Assembly (NCBI GenBank): GCA_964636985.1
Contig: CAZWSX010000044.1
Location: 1-43,769, forward strand
DNA: 43,769 nt
Direction: 5' to 3'
Source of the DNA: CAZWSX01 sp964636985
GTDB taxonomy: Bacteria; Planctomycetota; Planctomycetia; Pirellulales; Pirellulaceae
The translations under genes and the position numbers were made by a program. Shown here piece after piece: positions 16,205 to 23,560 of this stretch; position 1 is the stretch's first letter, and every line of letters begins with the position of its first letter. The notes under the pieces are model-generated. The model did no database searches and was not told the DNA's origin. It saw only the letters and a list, made by a program, of their open reading frames with translations.

Positions 16205-16852
16205 ATGGAGTTCGACAGGACGGACACAGCGCTGGTGGTCATCGACCCTCAGAACGACGTGCTTAGCGAAACCGGTATCTCTTGGGAACTGGTGGGTGCC
16301 AGTGTTCGGGAGAACAATACTGTCGAAAATCTCGATCGACTTTTCAGGGCCACAATCAATCACGATTATCAAGTATTCATCTCTCCTCACTACCTGTATC
16401 CGCACGACCAAGCATGGCGGTTCGGTGGCACGGTCGAGAAGTCGATGCTGGCCGAGAAAGAGTTTTTCCGGCCCGACCCACTCGGCATGGACGGATTCAC
16501 TAGTTCCGGAGTCGACTGGCTTGCGCGGTACAAGCCCTACATCGAAAACGGAAAGACCGTGGTCGTCAGTCCACACAAGGTTTGGGGGCCGCAGACCAAC
16601 GACCTCGTCCTCCAATTGCGCAAACGCGGTGTTAGTCGAGTGATTCTGGCTGGGATGTTGGCCAACCTATGCGTCGAGAGCCACCTGCGGGAGTTGATTG
16701 AGCAGGGATTCGAGGTGGCCGTTGTGAAGGACGCGACGGCCGGCCCACGACATCCTACCATCGGCGACGGACATGCGGCCGCAATCGTCAACTATGGCTT
16801 CATTGCCAACGCCGTTCTCGCGACTGAGGATGCTGTGCAGGCTATCAAGTAG
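16205..16852 (+). CDS. isochorismatase-family cysteine hydrolase
   Basis: The protein has 215 residues and the catalytic triad of the isochorismatase-like family: Asp14 (VVIDPQND), Lys125 (SPHK) and Cys156 (ANLCVESH). Such enzymes hydrolyse amides or enol ethers (nicotinamidase, N-carbamoylsarcosine hydrolase and relatives). The substrate here is unknown. AAGGAG precedes the start. It is the third gene of the operon and is followed after 28 bp by a broken dehydrogenase gene. Confidence 0.9.
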   Translation: MEFDRTDTALVVIDPQNDVLSETGISWELVGASVRENNTVENLDRLFRATINHDYQVFISPHYLYPHDQAWRFGGTVEKSMLAEKEFFRPDPLGMDGFTSSGVDWLARYKPYIENGKTVVVSPHKVWGPQTNDLVLQLRKRGVSRVILAGMLANLCVESHLRELIEQGFEVAVVKDATAGPRHPTIGDGHAAAIVNYGFIANAVLATEDAVQAIK

Positions 16853-16880
16853 GTGCTGAACGCGGTCACAATTCAGACCA

Positions 16881-16955
16881 ATGGGAGGACCGATCCTGGC
16901 CCTGAAACTAGCAGGCAAAATCGCTCTCGTCACTGGTGACGGCAGCGGACTAGGG
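16881..16955 (+). pseudogene. 5' fragment of a short-chain dehydrogenase/reductase
   Basis: The frame reads LALKLAGKIALVTGDGSGLG, the classic beginning of an SDR with its TGxxxGxG nucleotide-binding motif. The match then ends abruptly at about 16955, where the sequence becomes the 3' end of the opposite-strand gene. GGAGG lies 7 bases before a CTG (16896) at the position where an ATG would be expected. The fourth gene of this operon has thus been cut off by a rearrangement. Confidence 0.75.
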
Positions 16956-18329
16956 TGCCTTGGCAGGATCTCTTGGAGATGCCGCGCCCATAAACACATT
17001 TTCCTTCTCCAACGGCAGTTGGAAGGCGTCAGCCACGCGGGTCATGTAGTGGCAACGGCATGCCCACCACATCACGTCGGCAGCTCGTTCCGGACCGAAG
17101 TGTTCCACGAGTGATTGCACGTCGTCGTCGGAAATCGCCCAAGGAGTTTTTGTGAGTTTGCGGGCGTACAAGAACGCCACTTGTTCCGCCGGGGGAAACT
17201 TGGACCAGTCTCCATTGGTCAACTGTCGCGTTCGTTCCTCGGTTTGTTCTGGACTTTGGCCCGCGACCGCGAGCAACATCTGGGTATGACCCATTCAATA
17301 AAAACAGTTATTGGTTCGCGTGATGACCCAGAACAGCGTTTCCTCGAATACGGGATCCTGATCCGCTTCGCGGCCAAACGTGCGAAGGCATTTCATCCAT
17401 GCCGGGCCTAGAGCGGGTTGGTAACCCACTACCACCAAGCTCCACTTGATTCTCGTTGGCGGCATCCCAGCGGGAAGGAACGGTTGGATGTCTTCCCACT
17501 CGGGAACGGCGATTCGCCCTGGCTTGTCGCGCTGCTCTTCCATGCCACGAAGCGCCTGATCGAAAGTCAACGAAGTCCAATCGCTTCCCAATTCGATGGT
17601 CGGAGCCGGCTTACCGTTATCTTTGGGCTGTGGCCTGTTGGCTGCAATCGACGATCCTGGCATCGGCCCGGTGAAGCGAACTGCCAGCGGTTTCAGCGGG
17701 CCATCCGGTTCAACATCCACATCCAGCGTCAAAAGCAGCCGATCTTGGAAGTTGGCGTAGGCCAGTTGCAGAACCATGGCCACGACTTGCTCTTCGCCGA
17801 AGGCAGCGATCAACGCCGCAACCTCTTCGTCGGTAACCTTATCGGCCTGCAGCGTCAATTTCCTCGCAAACGCAATTGCCGCTTGTTCCTTCGTTGGCAG
17901 TTTGTCGAAGCTCTTTTCCAGTTGGGCGACTTCCTCACGCTTCAGGCCCGCAGCGAGCAAATCAGCCTCCGCGTAACGCTGGCTGTAAGTGCACCGATTC
18001 GCGCGGGCTGCTACCCAACGTATCGTCGCGCGCAATCGCGGATCGATACTATCGCTCGTACGATAGACATGGTCGAGTTCCAACATTGCGGCCGTCGTGT
18101 AGGGCAACGGACCAGCCAAAGCCCTCGCCCAGATCGGCAATGGACGATTGCTGCTATCCTTCATGCGAGGAGGCAGTCGCTTCCAAGCTGCCTCATCGTC
18201 GAGGGTCGCAAGGCGACATTTTCGTGAGGCCGGTTTTTCTTTCTCGTCCCCTTCGCCGGCCCAAGAGCTTCCGGCCGATAGGCAAAGAATGAACAGCCAA
18301 CAAACCTGGCAAATGGAGCTACGCTTCAC
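16950..18329 (-). CDS. secreted two-domain AhpD-like protein with in-frame UGA (candidate selenoprotein)
   Basis: Read through the UGA at 17295-17297, this is one 459-residue protein. It starts at GTG 18329 behind GAGGA, and a signal peptide follows (ICQVCWLFILCLSAG). Two carboxymuconolactone decarboxylase/AhpD-like domains follow. Domain 1 has ANRC-T-Y-S (Cys113, Ser116). Domain 2 has NNC-F-Y-UGA-MGH, so the UGA (codon 345) stands exactly where the second cysteine of the CxxC peroxidase motif belongs, followed by the conserved His. No ribosome binding site supports a separate start at the ATG directly after UGA. A hairpin resembling a bacterial SECIS element follows. Either residue 345 is selenocysteine, or a Cys codon has mutated or been misread. 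The family reduces peroxides through its thiols. Confidence 0.8.
17259..17274 (-). promoter_or_regulatory. candidate bacterial SECIS hairpin
   Basis: On the mRNA strand GCUCGC (17274-17269) pairs with GCGGGC (17264-17259), six pairs including one G-U, around the loop GGUC (17268-17265). The loop begins 26 nt after the UGA. The bacterial SECIS rule, as I recall it, asks for a loop 16-37 nt after UGA with a G among its first two bases. The E. coli fdhF element also has GGUC in its loop. Because the region is GC-rich, a chance hairpin is possible. Confidence 0.55.
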
Positions 18330-18710
18330 GACCGCATCCTCATTGCAAGTGGAAATGATAGACGTTGGTGTGCACGGGGGCGAAATTCCCACCGTTCATC
18401 TGGAGGAAATCTTGGACTCAAAAAGACATGACGTTCACTGCCCTGGGCGGTAAGGTGAGCGCCCGAAAAGAATTGGGGAATGTTCTCATCAACTCCCGGC
18501 GTCAGACGGGGCAAGTCGCCTGTGGGCTTGTGAGTCGCACGCACGGTGCGTCGACGATTCACTCAGCAGCCAGGGTCCCGGCCGTCACGGAACGCATGCG
18601 AGAAAATAGGAGCCATAGTCGACCCACCGAACGCGATGAGAATTTGACTGCGACGTTGATTATAAAACGAATCCCCGCATCCCATATGCGCGGCGAACAG
18701 TCTCTCCGGG

Positions 18711-18930
18711 TGTTAACCAGCGGGTACGTGTTAACCAGAGACTCCGAGAGTTTTATTTCCAATTACGAGGGTGTAGTCAGAAAAGCCCCCTTTCCCACTC
18801 GGACCCTCGAAATCTCTCTACGAACTCCGACCCGCCAGTTAACAGTCGGAATTGACGTAAACCCTTGCGGGATAAGCAAGAAACGCAAAACGCCGAGAGA
18901 TCTCTCTTCTCGGCGTTGCGTGTTAACTGG
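18711..18930. repeat. GTTAAC repeat cluster
   Basis: TGTTAACCAG occurs as a direct repeat at 18711-18720 and 18729-18738. CCAGTTAACA (about 18835-18844) and TGTTAACTGG (18921-18930) form a perfect 10-bp inverted pair. All four share GTTAAC with an adjoining CCAG/CTGG. They lie in the ~750-bp gap 18330-19085, which holds no gene I can support, just before a small HTH gene. They may be binding or recombination sites. Confidence 0.45.
18889..18917 (-). terminator. strong hairpin, possible minus-strand terminator
   Basis: AACGCCGAGA (18889-18898) and TCTCGGCGTT (18908-18917) form a perfect 10-bp stem with a 9-nt loop. On the minus strand the stem is followed by TTGCGTTTCTTGC after its closing TTs, which resembles a terminator tail. 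No minus-strand gene ends nearby, so it may instead be a structured element within the GTTAAC cluster. Confidence 0.4.
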
Positions 18931-19085
18931 TTCGGCAGCATGTTTCCGCTGCCAAACGACTAGCTCCCCGAGCCGGTCTCAGCCCGAACCGTGGCTTCAC
19001 ACAGCACGGAGCCTTTGACTGCAAGAGGTTACATCGGAAACCGATCCTGACGTTTTACCCGTGGAATACCCCTCCGGCAAGTCCG

Positions 19086-19283
19086 ATGACCACAAAATCG
19101 CGTCCTGATGGGCTTCAGTCGGCCCGGTACTACCAGTCGCTCCTCGACTCCGGAAAGTTCGAAAGCCAGGCGGCCTTGGCGCGATTCCTTGGAGTCAGTC
19201 GAGCACGCGTGACGCAGGTCTTGAACCGGCTCAAGAAATCGACCGAACCAATCTCGTTTAACTCAGAGCGATCCGCTGGGTGA
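19086..19283 (+). CDS. small HTH protein related to ParB/KorB HTH
   Basis: The 65-codon frame encodes a helix-turn-helix (AALARFLGVSRARVTQVLNRL) very like that of the HTH protein at 9880-10281, with little beyond it. It could be a small regulator. It could also be the surviving start of a longer element-borne gene, since such proteins are usually linked to recombinases and none is present here. The ribosome binding site is weak. Confidence 0.55.
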   Translation: MTTKSRPDGLQSARYYQSLLDSGKFESQAALARFLGVSRARVTQVLNRLKKSTEPISFNSERSAG

Positions 19284-19304
19284 TCAGCGGCGCGAGCCAC
19301 TAGA

Positions 19305-19348
19305 TTGACATTGCGCGTCTCGCCCATAAGATATTCGGAATATCGAAT
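19305..19348 (+). promoter_or_regulatory. arsR operon promoter with palindromic operator
   Basis: TTGACA (19305-19310) and TAAGAT (19327-19332) with a 16-bp spacer form a sigma70-type promoter. The imperfect palindrome ATTCGGAATATCGAAT (19333-19348) starts right after the -10 box, where a bound repressor would block transcription. An almost identical 16-mer (one base different) lies at 26947-26962, before the opposite operon. Confidence 0.72.
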
Positions 19349-19370
19349 GTCCGAATCACCGGAGGCAAAC

Positions 19371-19772
19371 ATGTCCGAGGTTTCCGACTCGCGGTCTGCG
19401 GCCGAATTGCTGAAGGCGTTTTCGCATCCGACTCGCTTAGCGATATTGCAGGAACTGCTGGATGGCCCAAGATGCGTCACAGACATGGAGGAACTGCTGC
19501 CCGCGCGGCAAGCGAATATTTCCCAACACTTGGCGGTGTTGCGACATGCCTGCCTCGTCGATTACGCGCAAGACGGCTCATTGCGCTGCTACTACCTGAG
19601 CCGTCCGCGATTGGTGAAGGACATGCTGGCGCTTGTTGGCCGTGGCGATCCCGTGGTGAAACGGACGCCGGCAGAGATCCAGGCAGACAAGGATCGCCTC
19701 GCCAAAGCGAAAACGCGTGCCGAAGAGTCGGGCACCAAGAGTTCCGCACGGCGGAAAAAGGTGCCTTCATGA
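19371..19772 (+). CDS. ArsR-family transcriptional repressor
   Basis: The start at ATG 19371 is set by GGAGG six bases before it. The product has 133 residues: a winged helix-turn-helix (LLKAFSHPTRLAILQELLDG, then ARQANISQHLAVLRHACLV) and a lysine-rich tail. It lacks the CVC arsenic-binding pair of classical ArsR. Cysteines at 35, 61 and 73 could serve another ligand, for example a reactive sulfur or selenium species; that is inference. Its stop overlaps the next start (ATGA). It probably represses its own operon, and perhaps the opposite one, through the 16-bp palindromes. Confidence 0.9.
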   Translation: MSEVSDSRSAAELLKAFSHPTRLAILQELLDGPRCVTDMEELLPARQANISQHLAVLRHACLVDYAQDGSLRCYYLSRPRLVKDMLALVGRGDPVVKRTPAEIQADKDRLAKAKTRAEESGTKSSARRKKVPS

Positions 19773-20932
19773 CCGCCCGTGTGTATCTCGATTACAACGC
19801 CACGACACCCATTGCTCCGGAAGTGGCGAAGGCGATGTTGCCGTACCTCGAAGAGGCGTACGGCAACCCTTCCAGCCTCCATTGGGCAGGATTGCCTGCT
19901 CGGGATGCCGTCGAAGAGGCCCGATCACAGGTTGCCGCGCTGTTGTGCTGCGACGCGACAGAGATCGTGTTCACCTCGGGCGGCACTGAAGCGAACAATC
20001 ACGCCATCAAAGGAGTGTTCTTTTCCCAATGGGCTCCGGGAAAGCCCTTTCACGTCATCACCAACGAGATCGAACATCCCGCCGTCCTGGAACCGTGCCG
20101 GTTCATCGAGGGACTTGGGGCAGAGGTCACCCGATTGCCGGTCAACCGGTTCGGCCAGGTCGATCTGGACGCCGTCAGGCGCGCGATTCGACCACAGACC
20201 GCACTCATCTCCGTTATGCACGCCAACAATGAGGTGGGGACGTTCCAGCCGATTGCCGAGATCGCCCAGATCGCACACGAGCACGGCGTCCTCTGCCACA
20301 CCGACGCGGCCCAGACCGTGGGCAAGGTCGTCGCGGATGTTGAAGCGCTCGGTGTCGATTTGCTGACGATCGCCGGTCACAAGCTGTACGGCCCGAAAGG
20401 AGTGGGAGCGTTGTTTATTCGGGAAGGTGTGACGCTCGCCCCGCTTCTGCACGGAGCGGGCCACGAGGCAGGACGTCGCGCTGGGACCGAGAACGTGCTG
20501 GAAATCGTCGGCTTGGGGGCCGCCTGTGAACTGGCTCAGGAGTGGATCGACGACGAGGCCGTGCTCGGCTTGCGGGATGAACTCTGGCAGCGGTTGCAGG
20601 AGGCGTTCGGTGATCGCGTCGTGTTGAATGGTCATCCTGAAGACCGACTGCCGAATACCCTCAACATCGGTTTCCTGGGCCATCACGGAAACGAGATCCT
20701 CGCCCGCTTGCCCCATCTGGCGGCGTCCACCGGTTCGGCATGCCATGCGGGGAGCCTCCACATCAGTCCGGTGCTGACGGCGATGGGTGTGCCGCGCGAT
20801 GTCGGCCTTGGTGCGATCAGCTTCAGCCTGGGACGGCAAACGACCCAGGCAGAAATCGTATGGGTGGTCGAGGCCCTTGGACAAGTCGTGGAACCGGTTC
20901 CGAATACAACTGTGCGGAATTCAACGCGATGA
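19769..20932 (+). CDS. cysteine desulfurase (NifS/IscS-like)
   Basis: This 387-residue PLP enzyme takes sulfur (or selenium) from cysteine (or selenocysteine). Typical features are YLDYNATTP at the N-terminus, the PLP lysine at 205 (AGHKLYGPKG) and the catalytic cysteine at 325 (TGSACHAG), which would carry the persulfide. The length is normal for the family. The start overlaps the arsR stop, and its own stop overlaps the next gene (ATGA), so it belongs to a tightly coupled operon. No scaffold or iron-sulfur genes are nearby, which argues for a dedicated sulfur-transfer role rather than general Fe-S assembly. Confidence 0.92.
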   Translation: MTARVYLDYNATTPIAPEVAKAMLPYLEEAYGNPSSLHWAGLPARDAVEEARSQVAALLCCDATEIVFTSGGTEANNHAIKGVFFSQWAPGKPFHVITNEIEHPAVLEPCRFIEGLGAEVTRLPVNRFGQVDLDAVRRAIRPQTALISVMHANNEVGTFQPIAEIAQIAHEHGVLCHTDAAQTVGKVVADVEALGVDLLTIAGHKLYGPKGVGALFIREGVTLAPLLHGAGHEAGRRAGTENVLEIVGLGAACELAQEWIDDEAVLGLRDELWQRLQEAFGDRVVLNGHPEDRLPNTLNIGFLGHHGNEILARLPHLAASTGSACHAGSLHISPVLTAMGVPRDVGLGAISFSLGRQTTQAEIVWVVEALGQVVEPVPNTTVRNSTR

Positions 20933-21693
20933 CGAAGCCGCTGTCGGAGTATACCCCCGATGAAATCCGGGCGGCTGTTGCCGACCGCTATGGCCAAGTC
21001 GCCGCCACGCCGGGGCAAAAGTTCAACTTCCCCGTAGGCCGTCAGTTCGCCGAAAGCGTCGGCTACGATGCCGCTCTCCTCGACCGACTGCCGCGCGGCA
21101 TGTGGGAGTCGTTCACCGGCGCGGGGAATCCTCAGCCGTTCGTCGATGCCAGGCCCGGCGAGACCGTTTTAGATCTGGGCTGCGGTGCGGGGCTCGATTT
21201 GTATTTGTATTCGCAAATGGTTAGGCCAACGGGAAAGCTGTTCGGACTCGATTTGTCGCCTTTGATGCTAGACAAAGCCCGATCCAATCTTGCCTCGTTC
21301 GGCGTCGCAAACGTCGAATGGCTGCTCGCGCCGGCGGACGCCGTTCCACTGCCGGATGATTCAGTTGATCTCGTCACGGCCAATGGCATCTACAATCTGT
21401 CACCCGACAAAGACGCGGTGATGCGGGAAGTCGCCCGCGTTCTCAAGCCGGGCGGCCGGACGATCTTCGCGGAGGTCGTGCTCAAGAGCGAACTCCCCCG
21501 CGAAGACCGTCGGGAGATCAATGACTGGTTCCGCTGCATCGGTGGAGCACTCGTTCAAGACGACTTTCTGGCCCGCCTGGAGCGGAATGGGTTGAGCCAT
21601 CCGCAGATCCTCTGGCTTGGCCGCAACGCCCGGACGGGGCACGAGCTTGCATTGTGCGCCGTGATCCGTGCGGAGAAATGGCCTCAACCCTGA
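20929..21693 (+). CDS. ArsM-like SAM methyltransferase lacking arsenic cysteines
   Basis: The 254-residue protein has a class I SAM-binding motif (VLDLGCGAGLDLY, ~80-92) and the ArsM-like blocks AGNPQPF, NLSPDKDAVMREVARVLKPG and CIGGAL. Of the three cysteines that bind arsenite in ArsM, two are replaced: the GCGNP block reads GAGNP (Ala65), and the NCVINLSP block reads NGIYNLSP (Gly153). Only Cys203 (FRCIGG) is kept. It is therefore unlikely to be a normal arsenite methyltransferase and may methylate another thiol-like substrate such as sulfide or selenide. That substrate is my inference from the neighbouring desulfurase and MddA-like genes. Confidence 0.85.
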   Translation: MTKPLSEYTPDEIRAAVADRYGQVAATPGQKFNFPVGRQFAESVGYDAALLDRLPRGMWESFTGAGNPQPFVDARPGETVLDLGCGAGLDLYLYSQMVRPTGKLFGLDLSPLMLDKARSNLASFGVANVEWLLAPADAVPLPDDSVDLVTANGIYNLSPDKDAVMREVARVLKPGGRTIFAEVVLKSELPREDRREINDWFRCIGGALVQDDFLARLERNGLSHPQILWLGRNARTGHELALCAVIRAEKWPQP

Positions 21694-21714
21694 TTCCACC
21701 GAGGAGCAACAGCG

Positions 21715-22212
21715 ATGCGTCTGCACCATATTCTGTTCGTCATGATCGCCACTACAGCGTCGTTCTCAGCGTTTCTCGCCGCGGACGATCACGAGGACGA
21801 CGGCAGCTTTAAGACCTACCCGCTCCACACGATCCAATGGAAGGCCGGCCCGCCGTCTCTCCCGGCCGGTGCGCAGATCGCCGTGCTGGAAGGCGATCCA
21901 TCGAAGGAAGGTCCGTTCGTGTTTCGAGTCAAGGTTCCCGATGGATACCGCATCCCGGTCCATACCCATCCCAAGACGGAGCGCGTCACCGTAATCGCCG
22001 GGACATTCAACATCGGCATGGGAGACAAGTTCGACCAGCGCGCAACCAAGCCGATGCCGGCCGGAACGTACGGCTTCTGGAAGGCCGGGATGAAACACTT
22101 TGTCTGGGTTAAAGGCGAAACCATCGTCCAGTTTCACGGCGACGGACCCTGGAAGATCGAATACGTGAACTCGGCAGATGACCCACGCAATCAGAAAAAA
22201 GACGCCAAGTAA
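21715..22212 (+). CDS. secreted cupin-domain protein
   Basis: This protein of 165 residues begins with a signal peptide (ILFVMIATTASFSAFLAA). A single cupin barrel follows, with the metal-binding HTHPKTER motif and a later conserved histidine (GMKHFVWV). The histidine-rich metal site suggests a small periplasmic metalloenzyme or metal-binding protein. The substrate is unknown. GAGGAG precedes the start. It is the fourth gene of the arsR operon. Confidence 0.85.
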   Translation: MRLHHILFVMIATTASFSAFLAADDHEDDGSFKTYPLHTIQWKAGPPSLPAGAQIAVLEGDPSKEGPFVFRVKVPDGYRIPVHTHPKTERVTVIAGTFNIGMGDKFDQRATKPMPAGTYGFWKAGMKHFVWVKGETIVQFHGDGPWKIEYVNSADDPRNQKKDAK

Positions 22213-22223
22213 CGGAGCGAGCC

Positions 22224-22547
22224 ATGAAACTCGGCATCTGCATCTACTCGAACGATCCCGAATCCGTCTGGAACGCATTCCGGTTCGCCAACTACTCGGT
22301 CAAGCACTTTCAAGACGAAGTGCGAGTGTTTCTGCTCGGCAAGGGGGTCGAGGCTGAAACGCTGGATACAGACGACTTCCACGTCACGGAACAGATGCGG
22401 ACATTCGTTGCGGCCGGCGGTTCCATCAAAGCCTGTGGAACATGCCTCAAGTTGCGACAGTCCGAGGGATCGGACGTGTGCCCGATCTCCACGATGTCCG
22501 ACCTGCACCAGCTCGTTGCTGAGTGCGACAAGGTTCTGACGTTTTAG
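22224..22547 (+). CDS. DsrE-family sulfur-carrier protein
   Basis: The 107-residue product has the DsrE/DsrF-like fold. Cysteines at 71, 74 and 86 (KACGTCLKLR and SDVCPIS) lie where DsrE/YchN-like proteins have the active cysteine that holds a persulfide. GGAG precedes the start, 11 bp after the cupin gene. Next to a cysteine desulfurase it is most simply read as the acceptor that passes sulfur to the methylating enzymes. Confidence 0.85.
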   Translation: MKLGICIYSNDPESVWNAFRFANYSVKHFQDEVRVFLLGKGVEAETLDTDDFHVTEQMRTFVAAGGSIKACGTCLKLRQSEGSDVCPISTMSDLHQLVAECDKVLTF

Positions 22548-22580
22548 CGAGCGCGATCTGCGGTCACGGTGGAGATGAAG

Positions 22581-23330
22581 ATGCAACGATTGGTGATCCT
22601 CGTCTACGGCCTGCTTGCCTATCTGATTTTCCTGGCGTCCTTCCTCTACGCGGTTGGGTTCGTCGGCGGTTTCGTCGTGCCGAAGACGATTGATACAGGC
22701 CCCGAATCGGAAGTCGCGGCTGCCGTCGTGATCGACCTGCTGCTTCTGAGCCTGTTCGCAGTTCAACACAGCGTCATGGCCAGACCGTTTTTCAAGCGGT
22801 GGTGGACTACGATCATCCCCGCGGCGGCCGAGCGGAGCACCTACGTGCTGGCCAGCAGCCTACTTCTATTCCTGATGTTCTGGCAGTGGCGAGCCCTCCC
22901 CGGTGTCGTCTGGAACGTCACGCAGCCGGCATTGGCAGCCGTGCTGTGGGCGCTGTTCGGGCTGGGCTGGCTGGTGGTGCTGGTGTCAACATTCCTCATC
23001 AATCACTTCGATCTGTTCGGACTCCGGCAGGTGTATCTCCACTTCATCGGACAGCCCTACACGCCGATTCCGTTCCAATCTCCCTGGCTGTATCGCCTCG
23101 TGCGGCACCCCATCATGGTCGGGTTCCTGATCGCGTTCTGGTCCACGCCGACGATGACTCAGGGACACCTGCTATTCGCCGCCGTCGTGACGGCGTATGT
23201 CCTCGTCGCATTGCAACTGGAAGAACGAGATCTCGTCCACTTTCACGGTGATTCGTATTCCCAGTACCAAAGGGAAGTTTCGATGCTCTTCCCACTTTGG
23301 CGCAGCGGCCAGTCGGGTCGGGGCAAATGA
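22581..23330 (+). CDS. MddA/NnrU-like membrane methyltransferase
   Basis: The start at ATG 22581 is preferred because GGAG lies six bases upstream; GTG 22569 is possible. The ~249-residue protein has about five to six membrane segments. The C-terminal RHPIMVGFLIAFW and LEERDLVHFHGDSY regions match the isoprenylcysteine methyltransferase-like superfamily. The overall sequence, starting LVYGLLAYLIFLASFLYA and then VVPKTID, resembles methanethiol S-methyltransferase (MddA), which makes dimethyl sulfide from methanethiol with SAM. NnrU-type relatives are the main alternative. It ends the enzyme set of the operon. Confidence 0.83.
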   Translation: MQRLVILVYGLLAYLIFLASFLYAVGFVGGFVVPKTIDTGPESEVAAAVVIDLLLLSLFAVQHSVMARPFFKRWWTTIIPAAAERSTYVLASSLLLFLMFWQWRALPGVVWNVTQPALAAVLWALFGLGWLVVLVSTFLINHFDLFGLRQVYLHFIGQPYTPIPFQSPWLYRLVRHPIMVGFLIAFWSTPTMTQGHLLFAAVVTAYVLVALQLEERDLVHFHGDSYSQYQREVSMLFPLWRSGQSGRGK

Positions 23331-23557
23331 TTGAAAGGGTTTGGATGCCATCTCGCATCTTCTGTTTCGTCTTCGTGATCTGCCTGCTTGCATCCAAGGG
23401 GCCGAATGCTGAGGAGCGTGCGCCAGCAGACAAACCTGAATCGGCGACGCCCCAGTCGAACGGCACGTCCGCGTCGTACTCGCACCCGACGAAAGCAGAG
23501 ATCGCCAGCCTGAGATTTCCAAGCGATCTGCGAAGACTGTCCCTATTCGGTATTTGA
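23327..23557 (+). CDS. small secreted protein ending the arsR operon
   Basis: The ATG overlaps the stop of the MddA-like gene (ATGA), which supports a real start and translational coupling. The product has 76 residues: a signal peptide (IFCFVFVICLLASKGPNA) and a polar tail rich in Ala, Pro and Ser. I do not recognise it. It ends only 3 bp before the convergent end of the cytochrome gene. Confidence 0.6.
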   Translation: MIERVWMPSRIFCFVFVICLLASKGPNAEERAPADKPESATPQSNGTSASYSHPTKAEIASLRFPSDLRRLSLFGI

Positions 23558-23560
23558 TCG

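Noticed and set aside
17281..17293. TGGGT-ATG-ACCCA hairpin directly after the UGA as the SECIS
   Set aside because: Its loop (CAU on the mRNA) lies only nine bases from the UGA and has no G at the start; the GGUC-loop hairpin fits the rule better.
18365..19018. 217-codon plus-strand open frame
   Set aside because: It overlaps the start of the AhpD-like gene and the repeat and hairpin region, has no ribosome binding site and no recognisable protein pattern.
19371..23330. Classical arsenic resistance operon
   Set aside because: No arsenite pump or arsenate reductase is present, ArsR lacks the CVC metal site, and the ArsM-like enzyme lacks two of three key cysteines.
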